In this document: piece by piece, positions 33,880-47,661 of the stretch
Position numbering within the stretch: position 1 is the first letter of the stretch
How the letters are laid out: each line of letters starts with the position of its first letter
NCBI GenBank assembly: GCA_002189035.1
Contig: NEEC01000004.1
Span: 2,480,001 to 2,544,000, forward strand
From: Utricularia gibba
Taxonomy: Eukaryota; Streptophyta; Magnoliopsida; Lamiales; Lentibulariaceae
Direction of reading: 5' to 3'
Length of the DNA: 64,000 nucleotides
Position numbers and translations under genes: made by a program
The notes under the pieces: generated by a model
Databases searched by the model: none
What the model was told of the DNA's origin: nothing
The model's input: only the letters and a program-made list of their open reading frames with translations

Positions 33880-35435
33880 TCACGTTCTTGGTTTATCATC
33901 ATAACTAAGCGGTGATACCAGTGACCAAGCATGTCTGTCATGATTCCGTTGTTTACATAACTTTGATGAATCCAGTAGCTGCAGTTGTTCCCTGATCCAT
34001 GGAGGATCAGATTCAGAAAGCCATAGCGCCTCACCAGTATCCTTGTGCTTAAAGTCTGGCATTCCAGGGTTCATTTTATTTTTTCGGTTATCCCACCATT
34101 CAGTGGGGCTGGCAAAGAATACTTGCCACAGGTGCACCCGTTGTAACCTCTTTCTCATGCTTTCTTCATAGGAAGCTGGAGATTTAGAAAGATCAAATAG
34201 TGTAGAAAAAACCCCTCGTAAAGCTTTTCTGCAATACTTGCTAAGAGAGTATCGTCTAGGATCAACTGTAACGCTGAAATCCAGAAATTAGTAGTATTGT
34301 AAATGGCAGAAAATACCTTTTGGATTTGAAAATACAGGCTTTTGAGAAGTTGGCGACTGAAGCTGTTGCACATAATTTACCTCCTCAACGTGTACCTATA
34401 TGCAAGGACTTAATCATGCATCAATTTTCCAATCAAATTACTGTAGATCCATATGCATACTAGTAAATGAAGAATACGCTCATTCTTCATAGAGCCAAGG
34501 TATTCTTGCAGCACTTCATCATTTCAACTCTAATAGTATATGATAAATGAGCATCGCTATGGTTGCATCAATTTCATGAGTAATGAATGCAATGGTTGTT
34601 AATCATGAGACTGATTAGATGATTTCTGAACTGACTGTCAGAAAACTTGGGAACCAGTTAGAAGTATTATGAACGATCAATACATGGACGAGAAAACCAT
34701 CTAAAACAAACAGTACGAATATTTGGATTGATCAGAACTATCCTGAAACTTTCTATACACAAAGTTTTTACGTAAACATTCCTGTGCTTGACAGACGATT
34801 CTAAGATTCATTACCAACAGGAAAAAAGATGACAAGTAACTTTTCAACGAAGCATCGAATAACAAGACAAAAAGAATTTCAAACCTCAAAATTCTGTATC
34901 AATTTCCCAGTAGCAGCTCGATTCATGTAGGAATGCAGAGAGCCCGAAACGTAGACATTATCCAGTGGCTTCAAATGCTGAAGCGCCGTTGTTGCAATTT
35001 CGTTCCGAAATTTGAGCAATAGCCTTTTGATGAAGCCAAGAAATTGTAAATAATTTCAGGCATGAAAACGGTAAAAAGAGCAAAAAAACAAGACCTTATC
35101 CCTAACCTTAAAGCCGAGCCTCCACGGCGGTGGGGCTTGATATGAAGAACCGTGTAGACCCATACTTGGCTGCCTTTGCATGTTGATAGCGGGTAAACTA
35201 TAGTCCCTATGAAGCTCACGAAGTTGGTTAAAGCTTTCCGATAACTGATAGTGGTTGGACGCTGATGTTTAAGCGCGCGTCGGTACACATCTTCCTCTTC
35301 CGATCCATCTGGAGGCAGCGTCCATCTTCGCCGCATCAGCTCCGCGGATGATGAGAAAAAGCGACAAGCACTCGAGGCGGCGCTGGCGTCGTGCTCCAAT
35401 CGGGGCACCAAGTAACGGGCTGCTCTCATCAACAT
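33880..35435 (-). CDS. Organellar single-stranded DNA-binding protein, OSB1-like, 310 residues
   Basis: OSB proteins bind single-stranded DNA in mitochondria or plastids and restrain ectopic recombination of organelle genomes. Exons on the minus strand are 35435-35107, 35023-34885, 34395-34317 and 34265-33880. Phases close exactly (329+139+79+386 = 933) and all introns are GT-AG. The start M-L-M-R-A-A-R-Y-L is basic and Ser/Ala-rich (transit peptide). An upstream in-frame ATG at 35516 would add 27 residues and is less likely. An SSB-like OB fold spans about residues 70-165 (F-V-S-F-I-G-T-I, V-Y-V-S-G-S-L). One PDF motif at about 229-272 reads W-Q-V-F-F-A-S-P, W-W-D-N-R, P-D-F-K-H-K and L-W-L. 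A single PDF copy is as I recall for Arabidopsis OSB1. It diverges from the patatin-like gene across a G-box-rich interval. Confidence 0.88.
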
Positions 35436-35699
35436 CTCAATCAGTGCGACTTCGCCAAGCTGCGCCGTGGGCGCTCGGGACTCCAAAAAATAACAAAACA
35501 TAATTTTAAAAGTCATGAAGACGAAACATCAACTATTTAAAATATAATTATATTTTTTAAAATATTTTTATTATAGTTGAAAAAAATATAACTTATATTA
35601 AATTAAAAAATCAATGGAAAGAATTTTCTATTAAATTTAAATAATTTTAACTTTTAATTCATAAAAGTATAAATTAAATCAGAAAACGGTTCGTTGTAT

Positions 35700-36031
35700 C
35701 ACGTGTCAAGTTGGTCTTCTCCTTGGGCCAAATTTCGGGCTGGGCTTGGTATTGGAGCCCAAAACATGAAAACAGTATTTCCAAACACTGCGCGATTGAG
35801 TCACGTGGTTCATGTGCCGTCCATCCTCCCTCGTGGTCTGTCTATGCATCCACTTACGTAGGGCTATCAAACAAGAGGTGTCTCACGTGTCAGGATTGAC
35901 TTCCTCCCAGCAGGCTTGACCATAAATATTCTGCTCCACCAGAAGACCCCACAACGCGGCTTCCAAATCAACATTTCTTTTACGTGCCTGCACGATTTTT
36001 TCCCATCTTCAACACCGTACGGCGACACGTG
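35700..36031. promoter_or_regulatory. Cluster of G-boxes in the divergent OSB/patatin promoter region
   Basis: Four perfect CACGTG boxes lie at 35700-35705, 35802-35807, 35884-35889 and 36026-36031. TACGTA near 35855 and TACGTG near 35981 add two more ACGT cores. G-boxes are bound by bZIP and bHLH factors (ABA, light and stress control). The cluster is about 270 bases from the OSB start and 570 from the patatin start. Confidence 0.6.
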
Positions 36032-36506
36032 ACACTCCCGTGACCCAAAGGATGCTCGCACATATCAGAATGGCTGCCCAGCCCACTTAGGATTAATAAA
36101 GAAGAAGAAGAAGACAGTCAACTAGCTTGTGCTGAAATACTCATTTTGTATTAGCTTTGATGGGTATTTCTCAACTTAAATAATCATAGCTATACTTGTC
36201 TCTTATCCGCTGCCACGAGTTTTTTTTTTTCATGCAATAAAAAATAGGGAAGTGTTTTATTGTGATGATGATAAGACTTGGTGGTAAACATGGAGTTTTC
36301 GCGTGTGCGTGTTTGAATGCGCTTCTCCAGATAGGCTGCGCGCTGCTGTGGGGCGCCAGGGCAATGGCAAGCCTTATCCTATCTGATCGGATAACGCGAT
36401 GGCGAACGCTTTCACATACTTTTGAGAGCATGGAATTGGAAACTTCCCGCACCAGACTTGTCTTCTGCTCTGTTTTGACCGGCAAACGACTCCTCTTTTC
36501 TTTCCT

Positions 36507-36513
36507 TATAAAA
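36507..36513 (+). promoter_or_regulatory. TATA box of the patatin-like gene
   Basis: TATAAAA followed by a C-rich stretch, 87 bases before the start codon. This spacing is typical for a plant core promoter with a short leader. Confidence 0.65.
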
Positions 36514-36599
36514 CCCCCCCTGCCTCTCTCTTGCCTTTCAATACCAGAAGCAAAGAATCCATTCATCCACAAGGCATCCTTTCCCTTCCATTTCTCACA

Positions 36600-38162
36600 A
36601 TGAAAACCCCTTCTGAACCAAAACTCATTACCATCCTCAGCGTCGATGGAGGCGGTATCCGCGGAATCATCCCGGCGACCATCCTCGAATTCCTCGAATC
36701 CCAACTGCAGAAGCTGGATGGGGAAGACGCGAGGCTGGCAGATTATTTCGACGTCATAGCCGGGACCAGCACCGGCGGTCTGATTGCAGCCATGCTTACA
36801 GCTCCGGGGGAAAACAACCGTCCTCTGTTTGCCGCTAAGGATATCAAGCCGTTTTATCTTGAGAATTGCCCCAAGATTTTTCCTCAGACATGGTAAATGC
36901 TGCCCCTGATGATGAGGATGACTATCTCTTGAGATTTTCCTGTCGTCGTCTTAACTCTGATGGGTGGAATGTTGTGATTGCAGTGGCTTCATTGGCACCC
37001 TGAAATCTTTGGTCGGTCCCAAGTACGACGGCAAGTACCTGCACGACATCGTGAGGAAAAACCTTGGAAACACACGGTTGCATGAGACATTAACCAACCT
37101 CGTCGTCCCGACTTTCGATATCAAGACTCGGCAGCCCACCATCTTTTCCTCATTCGCGGTTGGTTCATTATGCAATTTTACTTTTTTTTTTATTAGAAGA
37201 GTATACTCAACTTAGGCATTTTTATAAACTAATCGCCAGAGCCGTGGTGTGGATGCGGACCTTGCTGATATATGCATAGCGACATCCGCCGCCCCGACAT
37301 ATTTTCCGGCACACTACTTCTACACTAAGGACAGTGAAGGACGCCGGCGCGAGTTCAATCTTGTGGATGGTGGTGTTGCTGCAAACAATCCGGTACTTTA
37401 CAGCGAAAAAAAAAAAAGACTATTTCACTGATAAGAATTCGAACTCTGAGCCTCACACAGAAGTGTTTTTGGTTCAGGCATTGATCGCAATCAACGAAGT
37501 TTCGTCGCAGATCTTGAACTCCAACCCAAATTTCTTCCCGGTGAAGCCGATGGAGATGACGCGATTCCTAGTGATCTCCATAGGCACCGGTTCGGCAAAA
37601 CAATACAGCCATCTGAGCGCGAAGAAAGCGGCAAGATGGGGTGTTTTGGGATGGCTGCTCCCTTTGTTCGACGTGTTCACTACGGCCAGTGCAGACATGA
37701 TCGATCTTCAGATTTCGGTGGTGTTTGAAGCCTTCTATTCGCAGCAGAACTACTTGAGAATCCAGGTGAGTTGTACAGATGAGATGAGGACTAAAAGTGG
37801 AAGCAATGCCTTTTTAGTTAACTGGAATCAACATCATTGAATCTGTTTCAGGAGGATGATCTGAGAGGAGCGGAAGCATCAGTTGATCAAGCGACCGAGA
37901 AGAATCTGAACAGACTGGTGGAAATCGGGGAGAGTTTGCTGAAGAAGCCGGTTTCAAGAGTCAATATGGCGAATGATGTGTTTGAGCCGCTCGATGATTC
38001 TGGCACAAACGAGGATGCTCTCATAAAGTAGGCCATTTTTCATTTCACTCGACACTTGACTTTTTCCATTACGAGCAGCACTCAACATTTGCTCATATCG
38101 GTGACAGGTTTGCCAAATTACTCTCTGAGGAGAGGAGGACCCGGAAGAGCGGCCTGGTGTGA
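36600..38162 (+). CDS. Patatin-like phospholipase (lipid acyl hydrolase), 379 residues
   Basis: These enzymes hydrolyse acyl chains from membrane lipids with a Ser-Asp dyad and act in defence, stress and hormone signalling. Exons are 36600-36892, 36984-37158, 37240-37392, 37478-37765, 37852-38027 and 38108-38162. They total 1140 bases with closed phases and GT-AG introns. D-G-G-G-I-R-G at residues 16-22 is the oxyanion loop. G-T-S-T-G-G holds the nucleophile Ser57 (GxSxG). D-G-G-V-A-A-N-N-P holds the catalytic Asp199. [15 protein letters not shown] is the usual conserved stretch before it. There is no signal peptide, so it is probably cytosolic like the Arabidopsis PLP class rather than vacuolar tuber patatin. 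The loop between exons 2 and 3 is a few residues shorter than I expect. All catalytic parts are intact. Confidence 0.92.
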
Positions 38163-38559
38163 TGCAGTTTGACCCCCGAGCCCGCAAAAAGATCCTCGTT
38201 GTGTCCTCTAGCAACTGCTGTGGACTGGGGGACATCAGTCTCATTTGTTGATTCATTTTTATCATCTGGTCATGTAAAAGTCTGCTTGTTTTTATGCATT
38301 ACTTGTTGTCTCTTTCGTTTATGTTGCATAGTGAAAACCAGATATGCTTCGGAAGAGGAGCAAATTTGAACCCATTGCCCCAACTATTCCATGTGATGTT
38401 GCTGTTAACCGCTTTTGTTTGTTGCACCAAACCGGTTGATAAATTCAAATTTAATAAGGAAAATAAAATGGAATAATATATATCAGTTGATATATTCCTC
38501 CATTTGGCCTTCGGTTATAACGTAACCTTTGAGTTTGTATTGAAATAATTCCTAATTTG
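38163..38559. other. Patatin gene 3' flank
   Basis: Probable 3' untranslated region followed by AT-rich spacer. No other feature. Confidence 0.4.
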
Positions 38560-38705
38560 GATTGAATATTGAATTCACTAAAGCCTTGATAAGTACATCA
38601 GCAAGTTGTCATTTTGTAGGTATACGATTTGGTTCCAGAAAACCTGCTAAATACCTTTCTTGCACAAAATGACAATCTATATCTAAATATTTGGTTCTAC
38701 TCCTT
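38560..38705 (-). mobile_element. Copia RNase H relic
   Basis: Minus-strand translation reads K-Y-L-D-I-D-C-H-F-V-Q-E-R, then P-T-K, a stop, and Q-L-A-D-V-L-I-K-A-L. These are the final RNase H motifs of copia elements (H-I-x-I-D-C-H, Q-L-A-D-x-x-T-K-A-L). Short and isolated. Confidence 0.65.
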
Positions 38706-39658
38706 TTTAGCCTTCCAAAATATCAAGTTATTTCTAAGGAATTTGCAGAATCCTGTAAATAACTTTTGGGTAGGGGAACAAATTCCCCAACCAAGAGTCC
38801 CAATATGCATATATATATATATATAATTGAATTCCTACTTAGACATTATAAATCAAACCATGATGCATAGTTTATTGAAAATAACCAAGAATCCAATGGG
38901 GAGCTTGGCATTAATGATCCTCAATATTTATAAAAATTGCAACAATGATTCCTCAGTTTTAAGACAGTAACAACATTGATGTCCACTTTTTCAATATAAT
39001 GACAAAATTGGTACTTAATATTTTAAACATTACTCCCCAGCATTTTAATATTCACCAATGTGACATAAATAATTTGCATTATTAATCCTAAAATCACTCA
39101 AAAACTTGGAAAAATTAATCTCTAACTAAACGTGTCTAGTTTTTTTTAATAATTGGAGACAAATTTTGCTTAGTGTTCAAATAATGAACATGAACTTTGA
39201 GGACTAATAATGCGGATACATTAACTTTTGGGAATTAATTTGTTAATGAAAAACAATTATGCAATTTATATTAAAAACTAGAGACTACTTTTGTTAAAAG
39301 TTTGGGGGTTTTTCATGCAATTTCCTCGAACCCGGTGTAATGTAGTCCAATGTAACGAACTTGATTCTTGAACAAATTGATTATGCTGTTCTTCAATGCA
39401 AAATGATGTGTAAAATTAAAATACAACTTACCAATGAGTCTTCTATAGTCACCAAGGTATACAGCTGAAAAATCATTCTTCATTGCAAAATGATGGTATT
39501 TTGTCAATGATGTGTTACTAGTACGGCATTTTGTTGTGAGCAAACCTTCAAGATCATGTTAGAAAAAAAATAATACGAAAAACAAAATCAAATATCAACA
39601 AACATTATACATGAAAGTGCTTCTGTAAACAAGACTTCACCTTAAATAGTAGCACATG
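38706..39658. other. Intergenic, AT-rich
   Basis: Contains an (AT)n microsatellite at about 38808-38824. No gene recognised. Confidence 0.35.
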
Positions 39659-39809
39659 CAGGATTTGACCGGAGGGGGGGGGTGATAAAATAATTACATA
39701 TGACAATAAAATTAAAATATGAATAAAATTTAAAAATAAAGTTAACCTATAAACTTTTTTTTAGAAAAATACCACCATTTAATCCCCCCCCCCCCGGGTC
39801 CGCCCCTGA
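39659..39809. mobile_element. Short MITE-like element with G/C-run ends
   Basis: The left end CAGGATTTGACCGGAGGGGG and the reverse complement of the right end (CAGGGGCGGACCCGGGGGGG) form imperfect inverted repeats around about 100 bases of AT-rich sequence. CAGGGGCGGA-type ends recall plant hAT-related MITEs. No flanking duplication was identified. Confidence 0.4.
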
Positions 39810-39840
39810 CCGTAAATCTTTAGTTATAAATATTTATAAC

Positions 39841-40092
39841 CACATAATTAACTCTAACATATGAAAAATGATGAAAGATAAAAGCACACGAGAAAATGAA
39901 GTGCACATAATTAATTCTGATATATGAAAAATGATGAAAGACAAAAACAAATAAGGAAATGAAATGCACATAATTAACTATGACGTATGAAAAATGATGA
40001 AAGATAAAAGCAAATGAAAAAATGATGTGCATATAATTAACTCTGATGTAGGAAAAATAATGAAAGACAAGAACAAATGATAAAATAAAATG
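39841..40092. repeat. Tandem array, 63-base unit, four copies
   Basis: CACATAATTAA/CATATAATTAA starts units at 39841, 39904, 39967 and 40030. Each continues with a TATGAAAAATGATGAAAGA block. The unit is a multiple of three, which explains a repetitive open frame on the minus strand that is not a gene. Confidence 0.85.
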
Positions 40093-40550
40093 CTATACTC
40101 GATTCTAAAACTTAAATGATAATTTGAAAACTCTGAGACTCTCAAAAAACTTGATACTCTAATCTTTTTATAAAAAGTAAGACTTTGTTGAGTTTTATTA
40201 ATGAGTTTTGTATATCTTCTATTTAAATCAAATTTTTCAAGATTATATTCAAATACTTTATCTAATTTTTGAATCATAGAATTAATCTTTATTTTTTAAT
40301 CTTTTTTTGGATTCAATTTTGATCTTTAATAGACCATCCCCATTTGGACCATAATTTTTTCGACAATTTGAGTCAAAATCATCTTAGAAATCACAAAATT
40401 AAAATTAGTTTAACATATATAAAAATTATTTTAAAAATGAAAAATATAAAACAATCCAAAACAATAAATATAAGTAACAAAAATTTATTTATCAACTAAA
40501 TTACCTTATATAACTTTTTTTATTATACAGTTAGTGATTTTTATCAATCG
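40093..40550. other. Intergenic, AT-rich
   Basis: Nothing recognised. Confidence 0.3.
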
Positions 40551-41970
40551 TGATAACACACGAATTTTTCTATTATTAAAGTAAGAAAATTATACTTTTG
40601 AATAATGTTTTAAGTGTTTATCTTATAGTTTTTAGTATTTTTTTCAAATTTTAGGACATAATGTGATTTTATGTATTAATGGGCTAAATCCTTTGATTTA
40701 GCATATCCTATGTTATTAACATTTTGTCTAGTCCAACAGCAAAGTTTTAAAATTAGGGAGGAGACATGAATTTCGTGCATGCAGAGATTTGGAAGAATGT
40801 ACAACATTAAAAGAGGAGACATAATATACTGTTCAGCCGTTCACAATTTGCAGGTTTAGGCCAGGAACAGTACAGAAGTCAGGAACAGTAGACTGATTTT
40901 GAAAAATGAAAAAAAGATGTGAAGATATTTTTGGAGAAGAGGATAGAGAGAAGGTAACAAGCAGGCAGCTGGGGCGGGGGGAGCACGGAGAGCACTCGAG
41001 GGGGCTTCTCCTCCAACTCCAACACTAAGAACACAAACCAGGGGAGAAGAAGAAGGACTTCACCCTCAAGAACAATATTAGGACCTAGTCCAACGCTACT
41101 GCTCCGACCATGGAACAGTAGCAGACGGAAAACTGAATTCTTACTACTTTACTTTATTTTGTTGATGTTTTTCAGTTTCTGCACGCAACTCTTTCACAAT
41201 GTTCTTGACATTTTCGTTGTTTTATGTTAATGCTATCATGCTTAACCTTCAAAGTATGAGTAGTTAAAACTCTAGGGATGTCTTAAGGAGAAGCATAGTG
41301 ATGTGAGTCTAGGAGTCTTAGTAAAATTCATTATTGTTTCTTAATTGTTGTTTCTATCATTCCATGGATAGACTTAAGGAGAAGAACAAGTAACTTCGCA
41401 ACTAAGAAATTTGGTTTATAGGTAGACCAACATATCAAGATGGGCGCAGTAGGTGTTAGTACGGGGTAGAACCAGTAGAATTGGATATACCTAGTTCTAT
41501 ACACTTTGCATACGGGTAGACCTAATTGTAAGGTTGGTGATGATATTGGAGACTAGCTTAGCTGAAAAATATGACAAATAACCTGGGTAGACCTAGGTGA
41601 TTTGAAGTTGTGAGTGTAGGAACATGCTAATTTAATTTAGACATTTTAGCACCACACCACTTGTAGACCCTTAAAGCATCATCGTATTATTCTGAGTTAG
41701 AACGAGTACTTGTTACCTTTTACATTTAAACTTGATTTCGTTTACTGAACTTACCAGCCACTGCTATTCCGAGTTTAGACTAAGACCACTGTTATTCCAA
41801 AATTTTGCATCTGCTGAAACACGTAGCAAGCACAAGCTCTTCGTGATCGATCCTAACATTCACTTTACAAGTTTTCTAAATTTGTATTTTGTGTAGATTA
41901 GGGATTATAAATTTATTTGATAACGAAATTTGTATTTTTGCAACGACATTAAGGAAATTTCCGTTTATCA
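40551..41970 (+). repeat. Solo LTR, family 2, largest copy
   Basis: It starts TGATAACACACGAATTTTT and ends TTTCCGTTTATCA. The flanks AATCG (40546-40550) and AGTCG (41971-41975) agree in four of five bases. It shares ordered blocks with the copies at 5390-7104, 11361-12446 and 13437-14568 and has extra sequence in its first half (about 40730-41100). No internal retroelement sequence is attached. Confidence 0.7.
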
Positions 41971-43194
41971 AGTCGTAAACCTTTTGCAAGAATTCTCACG
42001 CGAAAAAAATGTTTGCATACAAGATCGCTAATATTTATAAATTATGAAAATGAAACTAATATGATCATATACAAGACGACAAGGTGAAACGGATGAGTTG
42101 TTGAGATCCTTGACTTGAGCAGGAGGAGGAAACGTGGGGAAAATAAGAAAGGATTGGAGAAAACTAGATTGCGATCTCTCACTCACTTTACTTCAAGTAA
42201 GAAGGATGAACCACAAACCTACTCCCTTCATCATCAATACAATAAATGGACTAAATCCTGGCCAAGTAACATCCAACCTTCCACAATTCAAAGTATGTTG
42301 ACAAGGCGTCTACCAATTTCCAAACATGAATTATGAAGAACTCGATGTGGGGGTTCGTCTTCCAACTAATTCAACCTCCAATCACTCTCACATCCAAACA
42401 TAAATGATTCAATCTTCTTTAATCATCATATTAATTGTGTTTTAAAATTATTAAGAACTATAATTTTTTTTTTCTAAAATCTAATTGCATTTCTTTTTTT
42501 TTTTTTACTGAAAACATAGATTCAAACCTATGATCTAATTTTAGAAAACATGGTGCTCAAACTCTTTATTGGGACTTTTTGATTCAGAACTTGAAGATCT
42601 TAAGGCTAATTAGGCTTAAGACAAAAAAGTCTGATGGGATTAAGGTTAAAATTAGTCCGACATATTTTCATATTTTTTAAATATAAAAATTAAACATTAT
42701 TTATAATTATCTATATATATTTATTTATTTTTAGATGATTTTATTTAATTTATATAACTCACATTATATTCTTTATAAATAATGAAAAATAATAATATTT
42801 TTTTATTAATTTATAATTTAAATAACTAATTTACGAAATATTTTTTAAAAAAATGTTAGACCGATGGGTCAGGTAGTACTGACTGAGTCATGAATTTAAA
42901 GTTTTATAAGATTGGGGTTCAACCTGATCCGAGCTCAAAATTGCATGGGAGCGCTTAATGTTAGGTGCTGCTCGGCCCAGCAAGGCCCGGCCCAACTTTC
43001 ATATCTAACTGCATCGTCTCTAATACATATTTTGAAGATAAAAATATTGAAATCAAAGGTGATTGTGAATTGATTTTGATTTTCAATTTATTAAATAAAG
43101 AATTCTACCCTTAAAAAACTAGCTGCCGTGTCTCCCAAGAACGGGCTCTCGTATTTGGTGAAGGAAAGTGTGGGAAGGAGGGAAAAGAATTACA
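41971..43194. other. Upstream spacer of the RPN11 gene
   Basis: AT-rich, with no gene or family recognised. The RPN11 promoter and leader should lie in its last few hundred bases. Confidence 0.3.
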
Positions 43195-44898
<1,704 letters not shown>

Positions 44899-45941
44899 TT
44901 TAAGCATATCAACTTCCCACCTAAGGAGCAAGCATATCATGACGTTTGATAAGCTTTGCTTTTTTTTTTTCCTGATTGTTTTACATGCCCGTTGCATCTT
45001 CACGCGATTTGTTTGGAACTCAGTGTCTAGTGACTATAATTCCAATTGACATGATATGGTTATCTTCTGAGTTGTACCAGCTTCCATGTCATTATTGAAG
45101 CGATTGAATTGCAGGTATGAAGGAACATGCTATCCTTCCCATAACAATTGTGAATAGGCATTTTGATGTTTGATGGTGGATGGGATGCGTTTCATTTGAT
45201 TATTATGTGAATACTAACTAGCCACTTCACAATGCACACATGGACATCAATTAGCCTAATGCTGTTATTCCACCGGACCTGGTTGCTCAGTTGTAAACCC
45301 CTCTGTTAAAATGCGCTGTAGCAGCTCTCAAGCGAGGACTGGGACCCTCTTTCTCATTCATCATGTTAAGATTTATTGGATCAAGCTTTGGGTGAGTGCT
45401 TGTATTTTCTTGCAAGATCTTCTGAAATGTCATTGACAGTTAGAAGAAACCAAAGCAGCACCACATCAATTGCTGCGTGGGCTGAGGCTGCGAGGACAAG
45501 AGTAACCAAATCGGCCAGGCCAGAGCCCCCAAAGCATTTCGAGTGTCGTATTAATTCGCACACCAGCGAACTCGCAATCTCGCTGCAAAAACACAAATTC
45601 AAAAATTCACCACTGCTCTATTCATCATATAAGTCTAATCTCTTCTCCCTTTTATTCTCTCTTTTCTTAATTTCTTTTTTAATTATACATTATATATAAT
45701 TATATTTATAAATATTCATATATTTGTATTATATTTTTGACTGTATATTATAATTATAAAATTATGAAAAAATAATTAAGAAAATCACATTATTTTGTAA
45801 ATTTACCAAAATAAAAAATTTAAAACTTAAATTAGCATTGAATTTATTGTAATCAATCAACACAAACTTTAAAAATATTTTTTTATTAAAGATAATGAAT
45901 ATGACGATATACCACATTGATTACGAACAAGGAAGATGTAC
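44899..45941. other. RPN11 3' flank and spacer
   Basis: 3' untranslated region followed by unassigned, increasingly AT-rich DNA. The open frame at 45376-45699 is not supported as a gene. Confidence 0.35.
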
Positions 45942-47058
45942 TGATGGTAATTTTATAAATGTACAGAAACTATTCGAAGTAATAAAAAAAATTGTATCCA
46001 AAGAGAATTGTTATTGGAATTTACTTTTCAAAACAATGACTCAAAAATCGAAAACAAAGTGAAAGATTAGTTTTAAAACTATAAAAAAAATGACTTTAGA
46101 TTTAGGATCCACTTTATTTAAAACTCGTCCTTATGTATATGTGTAAACATTGAGGAGTAACCGACTTGCGCAAACTTTAGTGCTATTTGATAATCGTTAT
46201 AGTAATGTCCCTTGTTTAGTGAGATTATGAAATCAACTACGCTATTAGAGCCATTTCATTTCTTATGATAGCTCATGTTTTTCCCACACCCAAATTTAAT
46301 TCCCACACCTTTCACGTCGCAGATATATTAGATAGAATATGTCTTACCAATGCTGTCTGATTGGATCCTTCTCCTTAGCTATTTGAGGCCAACATTTAAT
46401 TCTCCTATAGTCATTTAGAGTTATATGGTACTAAAAATTACGTTGGTAAAGAAAAAGTTGTGAAAAACATAATCAAACCTCAAATTAAATATTGAAGAAC
46501 ATAATAAGACAGTCACACGTGCAGGACTTGCACAAACACTTCATTGTAGACTCTTTGCCGCAAGCACTCATACTCACATGCTCGACTCTAAAACACGAAA
46601 ATAGGAGACATACAAAGGAAAAGTGATCCAAAATGTCTCTAATGGTTGAGAGAGTGAAATATTTATAGGAGAACATATTCAAGTTTTTGCATTAGATTTG
46701 CTTGATGAGCTTGAATAAAATCTTCTATCTAAATCTTTTATCTAAATATTCTAATATCATCTTCAAATCTTTATCTTATTCATGATTCTTTCACCAAATC
46801 TTCATCCTTTGATTGAGTTTGGGTTGAGATTCATGCGACATCATGTCCATAATTTGTTGAGTCTTTATTTCTCCTCAAATTGATCCAAAAATACTTAAAA
46901 AAATCCACAAAATATACTTTCTCTCCAAAAAAATTAAAGGAATATGAAAGACGTAAAATCAATTGAAAATAATGAAAAAGTAGGGTGTAAGTTAAATAGA
47001 AACAACACTTAAGAGTAATGAAAGAATATGTTTTAAAACGACACAAAATCATTTATCA
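45942..47058 (-). repeat. LTR family 1, copy D, reverse orientation
   Basis: On the plus strand it runs from TGATGGTAATTTTATAAATG to ...ATTTATCA and matches copies A-C and E in blocks. One block covers the GTCACACGTGCAGGACTTG region (~46512) and another the AATTGATCCAAAAATAC region (~46878). No clear target duplication (TGTAC left, ATGAT right) and no adjoining retroelement genes. Confidence 0.75.
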
Positions 47059-47291
47059 ATGATGAACTTAAATAGAGAAGACTTCCTAATCTTGTATAAG
47101 GTATTTTTTCTCTGAAGGAAAAAAACATAAAATCATGACAGATTGATGTCAAAAACCGACAATATCGTGCAAGAAAAGGGTAAGCCATTACCTTTAATAT
47201 CAGAGCTAAACTTGGAAACTTGTCAATGATAGGATAAGATGATATTTAGTGAGTACACTGAGTGTCTTATCTTTTGAAAATCATCATTAAC

Positions 47292-47624
47292 TGTCATGGG
47301 AAATTATTCACCCCATGTTGGAGACAACATCTGAGCAACAGCCAATGAGAGCTAGAATTCAAGTTAAAAAGAAAAATGCTCAATGATTATAGTTTGTTTC
47401 AGGAAGCAACCGAGAGTTGTAGGAAAAGAAATATAAAAGAAATATCATTTTGTAATAGAGGGAACTATTGGAAAGAAAACCTATAGCTTTGTTTCTTAAG
47501 AGCTCAACATAGCTCCTAAGAAATCTTCGGTGTGTAAACCCAGTTCATCTGGGCTTTTGTCTTCAACCCCTTTTAATGTGCGAATGCAAGGACCTGTTAC
47601 TCATTTGCAAACTTTTGCTCGTCA
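47292..47624 (+). repeat. Chromovirus 5' LTR
   Basis: TGTCATGGGAAATTATTC...TTTTGCTCGTCA. Aligned over its whole length with 53142-53459. Contains TATAAAAGAAAT near 47431, a possible promoter. Confidence 0.9.
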
Positions 47625-47629
47625 AAATT

Positions 47630-47641
47630 TGGTATCAGAGC
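47630..47641 (+). other. Primer-binding site, initiator methionine tRNA
   Basis: TGGTATCAGAGC, five bases after the LTR end, is the canonical complement of the 3' end of plant initiator tRNA-Met. Confidence 0.92.
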
Positions 47642-47661
47642 AGAGTCCTATGGTTTGTGTC

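Noticed and set aside
36262-36603. Open frame upstream of and overlapping the patatin start
   Set aside because: It covers the TATA box and 5' leader and has no family. It is a by-product of GC-richer promoter sequence.
39841-40092. Regularly spaced repeats that could suggest a CRISPR array
   Set aside because: Units are contiguous with no unique spacers, the genome is a plant and there are no cas genes. It is a simple tandem repeat.
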